NCBI GenBank assembly: GCA_036494925.1
Contig: DASXNR010000302.1
Span: forward strand, 1 to 17,007
From: JAMXLO01 sp036494925
Lineage (GTDB): Bacteria > Pseudomonadota > Alphaproteobacteria > Acetobacterales > Acetobacteraceae
Direction: 5' to 3'
DNA: 17,007 nt
Shown: piece after piece, positions 5,116-13,323 of the stretch
Position numbering within the stretch: position 1 is the stretch's first letter
Layout of the letters: each line of letters opens with the position of its first letter
Notes under the pieces: model-generated
What the model was told of the DNA's origin: nothing
Seen by the model: the letters and a program-made list of their open reading frames with translations, nothing else
Database searches by the model: none
Translations under genes and position numbers: made by a program

Positions 5116-8037
5116 TCACTGCCCCACCCCGATCACCTCCCCGATCGGGAACGAGTGCAGCTCCTCCTGCGCGGTCTTGAACACCGCATCCTGGTCGTGC
5201 CCCTTCTGCCGCGCCAATTGCCCGACCCGCGCCGATACATACTCGCCCAACGAGAGCGCGCTGACCACGTCGTCCGGGCCATGCGCCGCACGTCCTTGCA
5301 ACCCCTCGCGCACCGCATACACGAATACGCCGTTGCGGCTGTCGTAGCTGTCCAGCGCCTCCTGTATCGAACTCGACGCGGCGAGCAGATACCGCCCCGT
5401 CTCGTGCCCGACATTGGCCAGAGCATCCGCGGTCACCGCCCCCGAATAGCAGGTATCCAGGAACAGCAGCGCGTCGCGCGCACGAATGTGCGACAGCGCG
5501 GCGATCAGCATCGTCTCGTCGATCGCAGCGCTGCCCAGCGACTGCCACGACGACACGTCGGCGACATCCTGCGGGATCAGCAGGAACCGGCCGTCGCCCT
5601 GGCTGCGCACGCCGTGGCTCGCGACATAGAACAGGAACGTGTCGTTCGGCCGGATCCGCGCGGCGAGGCGATCGAACGCATCCAGGATGCCCGACCGCGT
5701 CGCCTGCTGGTCAACCAGCAGTGTCACATCGATGGTCGAGAACATGTGCTCGCCGGCGCGCTGCACGGTGCGTACGAAGGTCTCCGCATCCGCGACGGCA
5801 AAGTTCAGCGTCAGTGTCGGGGCGGCGAAGTGGTCGATGCCGACCGCCAGCACGAACAGCCTGCCATGCTCGGCCGCGCCGCTGTCGGCGGTGGTCAGCT
5901 CCATCGGCGTGCTCTCGGCGAACACCGTGTCGGTCTTGTCGTAAACGCGAAGCTGCACGCTGTCCTGGCCGGGATCCAACGGCACGTCGATCGTCGTGCT
6001 CGCCTTCCCGCCATCTGCGGCTGGTGCCGTGAAGCGTCCGGCGTTGCGGTCGTTGACGAAGGCGTCGATATCGCCGATGCCCAGGCCGCGGTCGGCAAGC
6101 TGCACGCCAATGCGCAGCTTGCCCGCCTGCGGCGGCAGGCGGGGCAGCGAGGCGGCGTGCGGATCGAGCGCGGCGCAGGTCCCATCGGCCAGCGGCACGC
6201 AGAGTTCGGCGATCTCTACCGCCGGCTGGCGCCCCAGCCTGGCCCGCAGATCGCCGAGTTCCGCCAGGCGCTCGCGCGACGGAGCGGCATCGCCGGCCAG
6301 CCGCGCCCGCACCGCGGCGGGGGCGTACAGCGCCCGGTAGGCCTGCGAGAAGCTGGTCCATTCCGGCTGCTGGTCGTGGCCGCGGTTGAGGTGCACGCCG
6401 ACCAGGTCCTTGCCGCCGCGGTCGGCGTGGTCGAACAGGCCCTCGGGGGTGAACATCACCCAGCGCGTGCCGTCGGCATGCGCGAACAGCGCGACCCGCG
6501 GATCCAGCGGCGCATCGCGCGACAGGCCGTACCAGCGCAGCGTGCCGTCGAGCAGCGCCGCCACCGCGACCGTGCCGGCGGTGTTCACCGTCACTGCCCA
6601 GGCGGCGGCCGGCACCGTGACGGCGGCGATCTGGTGCGCATCGCGGGTGGAGAACAGCCGCAGATGTGTGTCGGTGCCGAGCAGCACGGCGGAGGTGTCG
6701 GGCAGGATGGCGAGGCTGCGGCTGTATTCGGTGCGATCCAGCGCGAGCGCCACGCCGTTCAGCCGCGGCGCCGACGAGTCCTTCCAGTTGGTCGGTGTCA
6801 GGCCCGGGGCGGCGGTGCGCGGAGCCGCCAGTGCGTCGTCGGGTGACGACACCGTGGTGATACGGCCTGCCGCCGCGTCGAAGCGTTCCAGGCCCGATGC
6901 CGTGGCGAACTCGACGACACCGCCATCGGCGGATACCGCCATACGCTGCTCGCGGGCCAGGCGCAGATCGACCATCGGCGGGGCCGGGCGGGATGCGATG
7001 CTGCCGTCGGGTGCGATCCTCCCCCAGCCGGGATCCTCGGCCGAGAACACCGCGCCGCCACCCGGCACCGGCTTGATGTCCAGTACTGTATCGCGTGCGG
7101 CCGGCAGGTCGATGGCGGGACCAAGCCCGAAATCGTCCCAGCGCCGCACCACGTTCGCCGTGCCGGACCTGGCATAACCGCCGGCCAGCAACGCGACGCC
7201 ACCGTGGTCGTTGGCGGCCCACGCCACCGCCAGCAGGCCTTCCCCCTTCAGCCCATCGGTGTCGGGTGCGAACAGCGGCAGCAGGGTGCGCGCCGACAGG
7301 ACATCGACCCGCAGCCGTCCCTGCCGGTCGGCATTCTCATAGGCGACCGCCAGCAGGCTGCCATCCGGCGAAACCGCCAGCCCCCACGGCCGCTGGCCCG
7401 GTGCCGGTTCCTTCTCGGCGAGCCGGTGCCCATCGGCATCGTAGGCCCGCACCTTGCCGTCGCCCGCGGCCGTGAACAGCCGCCCCTGTCGGTCGAAGGC
7501 GAGGTTGCGGATCGGGCCGGCGTAGGCCGCGTCCTCGAAGATCGCCTTGCCAGATGCGGCGTCCCACACGCGCGCTCCGCCGCGCGCGAGGCCGGCGGCG
7601 AAGCGGCTGCCGTCGGGCGAAATCGCCAATGCGTACACCGGTGACGGCAGGCCGGGCAGGCGACCGGTCATCACGCCGCGCCGCGGATCGAACAGGTAGA
7701 TGCTGAACGTTCCATCCCAGGAACCGCCGGTGGCGCCGGCAGCGAACACCCGGCGGCCATCCGGGGTGATCGCGACGGCATAGATCTCGCCCTCCTGTTC
7801 GGCGCCGATCGGCGGCCGCAGCACGCCTCGTGCCTTGCCGTCGGGCAGCGACCAGAGCCGCACGGTCTTGTCGTAGCTCGCGGTCGCCAGCAGCCGGCCG
7901 GAGGCATCGACCGCCATTCGCGGCACCGCGCCGATATGGCTGCCGGCCTCGATGCGCAGGAACGGAGCCTGCGGCGGGGTTTGCGCCAGCGCCGGACCGG
8001 ACAGCGCCAGCAGCAGGCAGAGGAAGGCGCGGATCAC
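5116..8037 (-). CDS. Exported WD40-repeat protein with C-terminal caspase (peptidase C14) domain
   Basis: A 973-residue protein. A signal peptide (MIRAFLCLLLALSGPALA, cut before QTPPQ) predicts export to the periplasm. Residues about 30-510 form a WD40-type propeller region with repeated SPDG/TPDG and VRLW-like turns (for example near 44-62, 90-116, 140-158, 222-247, 446-463 and 484-503). Residues 520-575 (DGTRWVMFTPEGLFDHADRG, then HLNRG and a Tyr-rich segment) are the linker usual in bacterial WD40/caspase proteins. The caspase domain spans about 724-955. It has catalytic His808 in FLFYVASHGV and Cys863 in LLFLDTCYSGAV, both intact, with the acidic P1-pocket Asp after the cysteine strand typical of metacaspase-like proteases (Arg/Lys cleavage is likely but inferred). 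The start is GTG, overlapping the lipoprotein stop as GTGA. Likely a protease regulated by propeller binding; targets are unknown. Confidence 0.92.
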   Translation of the reverse strand: MIRAFLCLLLALSGPALAQTPPQAPFLRIEAGSHIGAVPRMAVDASGRLLATASYDKTVRLWSLPDGKARGVLRPPIGAEQEGEIYAVAITPDGRRVFAAGATGGSWDGTFSIYLFDPRRGVMTGRLPGLPSPVYALAISPDGSRFAAGLARGGARVWDAASGKAIFEDAAYAGPIRNLAFDRQGRLFTAAGDGKVRAYDADGHRLAEKEPAPGQRPWGLAVSPDGSLLAVAYENADRQGRLRVDVLSARTLLPLFAPDTDGLKGEGLLAVAWAANDHGGVALLAGGYARSGTANVVRRWDDFGLGPAIDLPAARDTVLDIKPVPGGGAVFSAEDPGWGRIAPDGSIASRPAPPMVDLRLAREQRMAVSADGGVVEFATASGLERFDAAAGRITTVSSPDDALAAPRTAAPGLTPTNWKDSSAPRLNGVALALDRTEYSRSLAILPDTSAVLLGTDTHLRLFSTRDAHQIAAVTVPAAAWAVTVNTAGTVAVAALLDGTLRWYGLSRDAPLDPRVALFAHADGTRWVMFTPEGLFDHADRGGKDLVGVHLNRGHDQQPEWTSFSQAYRALYAPAAVRARLAGDAAPSRERLAELGDLRARLGRQPAVEIAELCVPLADGTCAALDPHAASLPRLPPQAGKLRIGVQLADRGLGIGDIDAFVNDRNAGRFTAPAADGGKASTTIDVPLDPGQDSVQLRVYDKTDTVFAESTPMELTTADSGAAEHGRLFVLAVGIDHFAAPTLTLNFAVADAETFVRTVQRAGEHMFSTIDVTLLVDQQATRSGILDAFDRLAARIRPNDTFLFYVASHGVRSQGDGRFLLIPQDVADVSSWQSLGSAAIDETMLIAALSHIRARDALLFLDTCYSGAVTADALANVGHETGRYLLAASSSIQEALDSYDSRNGVFVYAVREGLQGRAAHGPDDVVSALSLGEYVSARVGQLARQKGHDQDAVFKTAQEELHSFPIGEVIGVGQ

Positions 8038-9080
8038 CCAGCCGCCAGCTCGAATCCGGTCGCCTGCGCCTTTTCCGTTACCGCAACGCTTTGCGCGAAG
8101 TCGTCGCGCCGTGCCGCGTTGCTGCCGGCCAAGGTGCGGACATCGCTCGAGGTGGCGATCGGTGCCGCGGTCGGTACCCCGATCGAGCGGCGGCCGCTGG
8201 CGCCCTGCAGGTCGCCGGCGGACACATACCCCTGCTGCCCGCTCGCCGTCTGCACCAGCGCGTAGCCGTTGCGTCCCGAGCTGACGGTGACCTGCTCATG
8301 CGGTTGCAGCCGAGCAATTTCCGGCGCTCCGGGATCGGGCTGCAGCTTGATCGGCGCCGCGACACGCACCACGGCAGACCCGGACTGGGTCTGGCTCGAC
8401 GCGGCCATCGCTGCTGCCGCGCCGGGATCGACGTTGCTCGACGCGACGCCGAATTGCTGGCCCCGATCCTGGATCTGCTGATTGATCAGCTTGGCGAGCG
8501 CGATGTCCTTGGCCGCGTGCTGTCGCACCGCGGCCATGGCCGCCTCGGCTGTGGTCCGGTCGATCTGGTGCGCCAGATAGTCTGTGTTGATCGCCTGCGC
8601 CTGGCGGAAGCGGCAGTCCTCGAGCTGATCGAAGGCAAGCTGCGTCTTGTCGATCTGCGCATTCTCGCGCTCCAGATCGAGACTGACGCGGGAATACAGC
8701 GCCGCCTGGTCCATCTGCTGCTGCTGTAATGCGTTCCAGTAGGCATTGCTGCCGCCGATCACGCCGCCGGTGATGCCCCCGGCCAGTGCGCCGATCGCCG
8801 CGCCGCGCCAGTTGCCGGTGGCCAGACCGCCGATCAGTCCTCCCGTCAGCGCGCCGACACCGGCTCCCACGGCGGCACCCTGCAGGATCTGCGCGCCGAA
8901 GAAGTCGCCGGTGGAGTCCAGCGCCACGAGCTGCGGCCGACAGGAATCCGTTCCGTCGTCGGAGCCGATCCGCTGCGATTGCGTGGTGAACGCGCCGGGC
9001 GCGCAACCGCACAGCAGGCCGGTGATCGCGATCACCGACACGCCGCGTCGCAGCCAGATGGCGTAACCTGTTGGTAGCAC
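8034..9080 (-). CDS. Lipoprotein with glycine-zipper and SH3-like domain, partner of the caspase protein
   Basis: A 348-residue predicted lipoprotein. The N-terminus has two Arg, a hydrophobic stretch and the lipobox-like LCGC, so Cys26 would be lipidated; the following APGAF has no Asp at +2, consistent with outer-membrane sorting. Residues 68-112 are a glycine zipper (GAAVGAGVGALTGGLIGG and GALAGGITGGVIGG), as in surface antigen/SlyB-type proteins that insert in or span membranes. Residues about 115-210 are helical and Gln-rich (coiled-coil-like). Residues about 237-292 form a bacterial SH3-like domain (VVRVAAPIKLQPDPGAPEIA, ending GQQGYVSAGDL). The GTG at 9080 was chosen because GGAGGG lies 7 bases upstream; upstream TTG codons lack this. 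It shares GTGA with the downstream protease gene, so the two are coupled. Confidence 0.85.
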   Translation of the reverse strand: MLPTGYAIWLRRGVSVIAITGLLCGCAPGAFTTQSQRIGSDDGTDSCRPQLVALDSTGDFFGAQILQGAAVGAGVGALTGGLIGGLATGNWRGAAIGALAGGITGGVIGGSNAYWNALQQQQMDQAALYSRVSLDLERENAQIDKTQLAFDQLEDCRFRQAQAINTDYLAHQIDRTTAEAAMAAVRQHAAKDIALAKLINQQIQDRGQQFGVASSNVDPGAAAAMAASSQTQSGSAVVRVAAPIKLQPDPGAPEIARLQPHEQVTVSSGRNGYALVQTASGQQGYVSAGDLQGASGRRSIGVPTAAPIATSSDVRTLAGSNAARRDDFAQSVAVTEKAQATGFELAAG

Positions 9081-9223
9081 GAGTTTCCCTCCGGTCGATG
9101 GCTTTGCTGCCAAGATGGAATAAGCGGTAGTTGGGACCGAAAGCAAATCTCAGCGAGCAGGCGCGGTTGACGCAAGGGCTGACCGCTCGCCAGACTCGGC
9201 GCGACGGGCAGGGGGAGGCTGGC

Positions 9224-10198
9224 ATGCGGGTCTGCGTCTACGGCGCCGGAGCGATCGGCGGCCACCTGGCGGTACGCCTCGCGCTCGGCGGAGCCGAGGT
9301 GTCGGTGCTGGCGCGCGGTGCGCATCTGGCTGCCATCCAGCATGATGGTCTGACGGTCCACACCACCGAGGGCCAGTTGCACGCCCGGGTGCGGGCGAGT
9401 GACGATCCGAGCGCACTCGGGCCGCAGGATGCCGTACTGGTGACGGTGAAGGCGCCGGCGCTGCCCGCGGTGGCCGCTGGTATCGGCAAGCTGCTGAAGC
9501 CGGACACGCCGGTGGCGTTCGTGATGAACGGCATCCCGTGGTTCTATTTCCACGGCATCGGCGGTGCGCTCGAAGGCCGCCGGCTGCCGAAGATCGATCC
9601 CGACGACGCGCTGTGGCGTGCGGTTGGCCCGGAGCGGGCGATCGCCGGCGTGGTGTACGCCGCGAGCGCGGTGATCGCGCCGGGGGTGATCGAGCTGGAG
9701 AACCCGAATTCGCGCGTGGTGCTGGGCGAACCGGACGGACGTGAGTCGCAGCGCGTGCAGGCGATCGCGGCACACATCAACGGCGGCGGCATGCAGGCGA
9801 TCGTCAGCACCGCGATCCGCGACGAGATCTGGAACAAGCTGCTGGGCAACCTGGGCAACGGACCGCTTTGCGTGCTGACGCAGGTGAGCATGAGCAGACT
9901 GTTCGAGGAGCCGCTCTGCGCCGAAGCCGCGCTCCGGGTGATGCAGGAGGCGCAGGCGGTGGCGAATGCCGTCGGCGCCCACCCCAGCGCCAATCACGAA
10001 AAGCGCATCGCGCACAGCCGCGGCATCGACCACAAGCCGAGTATCCTGCAGGACCTGGAACTGGGCCGGCCGATGGAGATCGACGGCATCTTCGATGCGC
10101 CGCTGGAGCTGGCGAGGATGGTCGGCGTGGCGACGCCGATGCTCGATCTGCTGGTGGCGATGGCGAAGGTGCGGGCGCGGGCGGCGGGGCTGTATTAG
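9224..10198 (+). CDS. 2-dehydropantoate 2-reductase family protein
   Basis: A 324-residue ketopantoate-reductase (ApbA/PanE) family protein: NADPH-dependent reduction of a 2-oxo acid, classically ketopantoate to pantoate in pantothenate synthesis. The N-terminal nucleotide site is MRVCVYGAGAIGG (G7-x-G9-xx-G12), followed by Arg31 near the end of beta-2 (VLARG), which favours NADPH. The VNG-like MNGIPW turn (Asn102) and the catalytic Lys205 in DEIWNKLLGNLG are both present. The helical C-terminal domain follows. The ATG at 9224 has GGGGGAGG five bases upstream; the frame extends further 5' but that part is non-conserved in character. Nine bases separate it from the aldo/keto reductase, so they form an operon. 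Given the context, a catabolic 2-oxo-acid reductase is as likely as true PanE, so no symbol is given. Confidence 0.87.
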   Translation: MRVCVYGAGAIGGHLAVRLALGGAEVSVLARGAHLAAIQHDGLTVHTTEGQLHARVRASDDPSALGPQDAVLVTVKAPALPAVAAGIGKLLKPDTPVAFVMNGIPWFYFHGIGGALEGRRLPKIDPDDALWRAVGPERAIAGVVYAASAVIAPGVIELENPNSRVVLGEPDGRESQRVQAIAAHINGGGMQAIVSTAIRDEIWNKLLGNLGNGPLCVLTQVSMSRLFEEPLCAEAALRVMQEAQAVANAVGAHPSANHEKRIAHSRGIDHKPSILQDLELGRPMEIDGIFDAPLELARMVGVATPMLDLLVAMAKVRARAAGLY

Positions 10199-10207
10199 GG
10201 AGCGGCT

Positions 10208-11206
10208 ATGATGGAAATGCGGACATTCGGCCGGACTGGATTGCAGGTGTCGATCCTCGGCTTCGGTTGCGGCGCGGTCGGCGGATTGATGGTGCGCGGT
10301 GCGCCGGAGGATCAGGAACGCGCGGTGGCGCGCGCGCTCGAAGCAGGGGTGAACTACTTCGATACCGCGGCGATGTACGGCAACGGCGAGTCCGAGAAGA
10401 ACCTCGGCCGCGTGCTGGCGAAGCTGAAGCCGAAGGTCGTGGTCGGCACCAAGGTGCGGATTCCATCGGCGGAGTTCGGCCGCATCGGCGCGGCGGTGAC
10501 CCAATCGCTGGAGGCAAGCCTGCGGCGCATGGGGCGCGAGCAGGTCGATATCTTCCACCTGCACAACGCGATCACTACGAACGGCGGCGGTGAGTCATTG
10601 TCGGCGAAGACCGTGCTGGACGAGGTGGTGCCGGCGTTCGAGAAGCTGCGCGACCAGGGCAAGCTGCGGTTTCTTGGAATTACCGCGGTCGGCGACACGC
10701 CGGCGCTGCATCAGGTGATCGACTCGCGCGCGTTCACCTCCGCGCAGGTGAGCTACAACATGCTCAATCCCAGCGCGGCGGAGGCGCTGGCCGCCGGTTA
10801 TCCGGCACAGGACTACGGCCGGATGTTCGACCACACGCAGGCGGCCGGGGTCGGCGTGGTCGGCATTCGCGTGCTGGCCGGCGGCGCGCTGAGCGGTGCG
10901 GCGGAGCGCCATCCGATCGCCAGCCCGCCGCCGGATCCGATCGGTTCGGCCAATTCGTACGATGCGGACCTGGCGCGCGCGCGGCGGCTGGCGCCGTTGG
11001 TGCAGCAGGGCCACGCCGGCAGTCTGGCGGAGGCGGCGGTGCGGTTCGCGATCACCAACAAGGCGATGGGCACGATCCTGGTCGGCATGGCGACGCACGC
11101 GGAGTTCGAGCAGGCGCTTGCAGCGGTCGACAAAGGGCCGTTGCCGCAGACAGCACTGGACAGCCTCGCGGCGTTGCAGCGCGGCTTCGCCGGCGAGACG
11201 CGATGA
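10208..11206 (+). CDS. Aldo/keto reductase
   Basis: A 332-residue cytosolic (alpha/beta)8-barrel NADPH oxidoreductase that interconverts aldehydes or ketones and alcohols. It starts with the family opening (MRTFGRTGLQVSILGFGCG). The catalytic tetrad is visible: Asp52 and Tyr57 in YFDTAAMYGNGESE, Lys82 in VVVGTKV and His119 in VDIFHLHN. The C-terminal cofactor-binding segment is partly seen in GTILVGMATHAEFEQAL (about 286-302). The first ATG has AGGGAG five bases upstream; two more in-frame ATGs follow within 9 bases. It is second in an operon with the ketopantoate-reductase-type gene and converges on the split decarboxylase with a 31-bp gap. Substrate is not predictable. Confidence 0.9.
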   Translation: MMEMRTFGRTGLQVSILGFGCGAVGGLMVRGAPEDQERAVARALEAGVNYFDTAAMYGNGESEKNLGRVLAKLKPKVVVGTKVRIPSAEFGRIGAAVTQSLEASLRRMGREQVDIFHLHNAITTNGGGESLSAKTVLDEVVPAFEKLRDQGKLRFLGITAVGDTPALHQVIDSRAFTSAQVSYNMLNPSAAEALAAGYPAQDYGRMFDHTQAAGVGVVGIRVLAGGALSGAAERHPIASPPPDPIGSANSYDADLARARRLAPLVQQGHAGSLAEAAVRFAITNKAMGTILVGMATHAEFEQALAAVDKGPLPQTALDSLAALQRGFAGETR

Positions 11207-11237
11207 GTTCCTGCCGGGGTAATGAAGTAAATCGAAG

Positions 11238-11831
11238 TCACGCTGCTGGCACAACTCCGAGTTCGACCCTCAGGTCCTGCACCACCTTGTCGCGGGTGCG
11301 CGTCTGCCAGCGCGAGCGCCTACCGATCGGCGTGTTCTCCACTTCCGGCAGCACTTTCAGCGCGACGAACACCGGCCCCGGCTGCGCCAGAATTCCCGGC
11401 AGGCGCTGGCTGAATTCAGCCAGATCGGTGAAGGCGAAGGCGCGCGGATAACCGGCGCCGCGCGCCAGCACCTCGTACGCGACGGTCTTCGCGTTCGGCA
11501 CCGGCTGGCCGCCGGTGGTCGCATAGCACTCGTTGTCCAGGAGGAAATGGTAGAAATTGGCCGGCGCCTGTTCGGCTATTGTCGCCAGCATGCCGAGACT
11601 CATCAGGATGTCGCCTTCGGAATCGAACAGCGCCACGCGACGGCCGGGTTGCGCCAGCGCAAGTCCGAGTGCGAACCCCGCGTGTCCGCCCATTGCCGGA
11701 TCACCGAGCGGCACATCGAGCGTCTCGCGCGCGGAGAGCCTCACCCAATGCCGTCCGCCGCGTCCAGGCACGACGATCGCATCGCCGCGGTGCTCGGCGA
11801 AAACGTTCAGCAGTTCAGCGGTGTGCATCAC
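11238..11831 (-). CDS. ThDP-dependent decarboxylase, beta-type (cofactor-binding) subunit
   Basis: A 197-residue protein matching the C-terminal, ThDP-pyrophosphate-binding half of 2-oxoacid decarboxylases, as in the beta subunit (ComE) of sulfopyruvate decarboxylase. The magnesium/ThDP signature is present: Gly73-Asp74 in FDSEGDILMSLG, about 25 residues, then Asn100 in HFLLDNECYATTGGQ. The preceding GDPAMGGHAGFALGLALAQP is the usual dimer-interface segment. The start is GTG at 11831, with AGGGA 8 bases upstream; an ATG follows immediately. It begins 12 bp after the alpha subunit stop. Together the pair would form an alpha/beta decarboxylase acting on a 2-oxo acid. Sulfopyruvate is only the nearest known substrate; phosphonopyruvate or another acid is possible. 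Confidence 0.85.
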   Translation of the reverse strand: MMHTAELLNVFAEHRGDAIVVPGRGGRHWVRLSARETLDVPLGDPAMGGHAGFALGLALAQPGRRVALFDSEGDILMSLGMLATIAEQAPANFYHFLLDNECYATTGGQPVPNAKTVAYEVLARGAGYPRAFAFTDLAEFSQRLPGILAQPGPVFVALKVLPEVENTPIGRRSRWQTRTRDKVVQDLRVELGVVPAA

Positions 11832-11843
11832 GAGATGCGTCCC

Positions 11844-12362
11844 TTACCGGTTGAAGCCGTGGTACTCGTCGCCCACCAGCACGACCACTGGCCGCTGCGT
11901 CCGCTCCGCCTCCTCGAAGGCGATCGTTATGCGCGGCGCATCGGCGTCGCTCTCCACCAGATAGTAGTTGATACCGAACGCCATCAGGAACCGCTCGGTA
12001 TAGGTCGCCGCCGTGTCGGTGTTGACGCCGTGCCGTGTCCAGCCGCGATAGCCTACCATCAGCACCACCGGAACGTTCATGCCCAGCAGCCAGCCGCGGA
12101 TCGAATCGCCGGATTCCATCATCCCGGTGTTCTGGATCAGGATCAGCGGCTTGTGTCCGCCAGCATGCAGCCCGGCGGCGATTGAGCACGCGTGTCCCTC
12201 GCGCGTCACGCCGATCAGCCGCAGCGACGGCTCCGCCTGCATCAGCAGGTACAGCCAGTTGGTTTCGCTGTCCGGCAGCCAGACCACATCGGTGACGCCG
12301 TTCTGCTTCATGTGGGCCAGCACGGTCTCCGGGCTCAGCGCCACAGCGGTTGCGTCGTTCAT
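11844..12362 (-). CDS. ThDP-dependent decarboxylase, alpha-type (pyrimidine-binding) subunit
   Basis: A 172-residue protein matching the N-terminal Pyr domain of ThDP enzymes and the alpha subunit (ComD) of sulfopyruvate decarboxylase. The cofactor-activating glutamate is probably Glu55 in GVTREGHACSIAAGLHAGG, followed by the conserved QNTGMMESGDSIRGW (about 77-91), equivalent to the QNSG segment of the family. The ATG at 12362 has GGAGG five bases upstream; the longer open frame to 12605 runs through the promoter and start of the divergent hydrolase gene and is rejected. It has no ThDP pyrophosphate motif of its own, so it needs the beta subunit encoded immediately downstream. The pair is divergent from the metallo-hydrolase operon. 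Confidence 0.85.
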   Translation of the reverse strand: MNDATAVALSPETVLAHMKQNGVTDVVWLPDSETNWLYLLMQAEPSLRLIGVTREGHACSIAAGLHAGGHKPLILIQNTGMMESGDSIRGWLLGMNVPVVLMVGYRGWTRHGVNTDTAATYTERFLMAFGINYYLVESDADAPRITIAFEEAERTQRPVVVLVGDEYHGFNR

Positions 12363-12381
12363 CGGAGCCTCCGGGTGCGAT

Positions 12382-12410
12382 TTGTCGGCGGGCGGGCCGC
12401 TAGCTAACAT
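12382..12410 (+). promoter_or_regulatory. Predicted sigma70-type promoter for the metallo-hydrolase operon
   Basis: TTGTCG (12382-12387), a 17-bp spacer and TAACAT (12405-12410) match the -35/-10 consensus at four of six positions each with ideal spacing. Transcription would start near 12417, giving a leader of about 28 bases before the ATG at 12445. It lies in the 82-bp divergent region shared with the decarboxylase genes. Confidence 0.5.
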
Positions 12411-12444
12411 CAACCCGAGCAACCATCCAAGGGAGAGCGACCCA

Positions 12445-13317
12445 ATGGCCAACACATTCCGCGTCGGCGACATGACGGTCCATCGGATCGTCGAGATGGA
12501 ATGCGGCTTCACCCCCGCGCTGGAGTTCCTGCCCACGCTGAAGCCAGAGGTGCTGGAGGCGAACAAGTCCTGGCTCGCACCCTCGGCGCTGGATGCGGAT
12601 GGCAACCTGGTGCTGTGCTTCCAGTCCTACATCGTGAAGACGCCGCGTCACACCATCCTGGTGGATAGTTGCATCGGCAACGACAAGGAGCGCACCGCGC
12701 GCCCGCTGTGGCACCAGAAGAAGGACGATGCCTGGATGCGCGGCCTGGCCGCGGCCGGGCTGACGGTGAACGACATCGACTTCGTCATGTGCACGCATCT
12801 CCACGTCGATCATGTCGGCTGGAACACGAGGCTGGAGAACGGCCGCTGGGTGCCGACCTTCCCGAAGGCGCGCTATCTGTTCTCCAAGACCGAGCTCGAC
12901 TACTGGCTGGCGGAGAATGACAAGACCTCGCTGCCGCCGATCGTCGATAGCGTGATCCCGATCGTCGAGGCGAAGCGCTGCGACCTGGTCACCAGCGATC
13001 ATGCGCTCGACGACACGGTATGCCTGCTGCCCACGCCAGGTCACACGATCGACCACTACGCGGTGGCACTCGGCCGCGGCGGCAAGGACGCGGTGATCAC
13101 CGGCGATCTGATCCACACACCGCTGCAGGCGCGCTACACCGAGCTGTCCATGCGCGTCGATTATGATCCGAAGCAGTCGGCCGATACCCGCCGCAAGTTC
13201 CTCGAGAGCTACTGTGACACCGGCACGCTGTGCTGCTTTGCGCACTTCCCGTCACCGTCGCGCGGCCACATCAAGCGCTGGGGCGAGGGCTTCCGCTGCG
13301 AGTACGTCACCGACTGA
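12445..13317 (+). CDS. Metallo-beta-lactamase-fold hydrolase
   Basis: A 290-residue MBL-fold protein, probably cytosolic (no signal peptide). It carries the full di-metal set: His118, His120, Asp122 and His123 in THLHVDHVG, His200 in PTPGHTIDHY, Asp221 in ITGDLIH and His267 in CFAHFPSPSRGH. This arrangement resembles the lactonase/quorum-quenching and arylsulfatase-like branches of the superfamily; a lactone, ester or thioester is a reasonable but unproven substrate. The ATG at 12445 has AGGGAGAG upstream and the promoter just before it. The frame is open further upstream but that part overlaps the divergent decarboxylase gene. It is the first gene of a five-gene operon; the next starts 6 bp later. 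Confidence 0.92.
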   Translation: MANTFRVGDMTVHRIVEMECGFTPALEFLPTLKPEVLEANKSWLAPSALDADGNLVLCFQSYIVKTPRHTILVDSCIGNDKERTARPLWHQKKDDAWMRGLAAAGLTVNDIDFVMCTHLHVDHVGWNTRLENGRWVPTFPKARYLFSKTELDYWLAENDKTSLPPIVDSVIPIVEAKRCDLVTSDHALDDTVCLLPTPGHTIDHYAVALGRGGKDAVITGDLIHTPLQARYTELSMRVDYDPKQSADTRRKFLESYCDTGTLCCFAHFPSPSRGHIKRWGEGFRCEYVTD

Positions 13318-13323
13318 CGCAGC

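Noticed and set aside
5053..6846. Long plus-strand open frame (597 codons) across the caspase gene
   Set aside because: It is antisense to the WD40/caspase gene, its translation is rich in Arg/Gln/Gly without domains, and the opposite strand has intact catalytic motifs. High GC creates such frames.
5711..7222. Second minus-strand frame of 503 codons inside the caspase gene
   Set aside because: A shifted frame of the same strand with low-complexity Arg/Gly/Ala sequence; the WD40 repeats are in the annotated frame.
9032..10564. Minus-strand frame of 510 codons opposite the two reductases
   Set aside because: The plus strand carries the GxGxxG and catalytic residues of two clear enzymes; the minus frame is His/Arg-rich with no domain.
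12079..12444. N-terminal extension of the metallo-hydrolase frame
   Set aside because: It overlaps the divergent decarboxylase gene and the predicted promoter; the ATG at 12445 has a good ribosome binding site and starts the family-like sequence.
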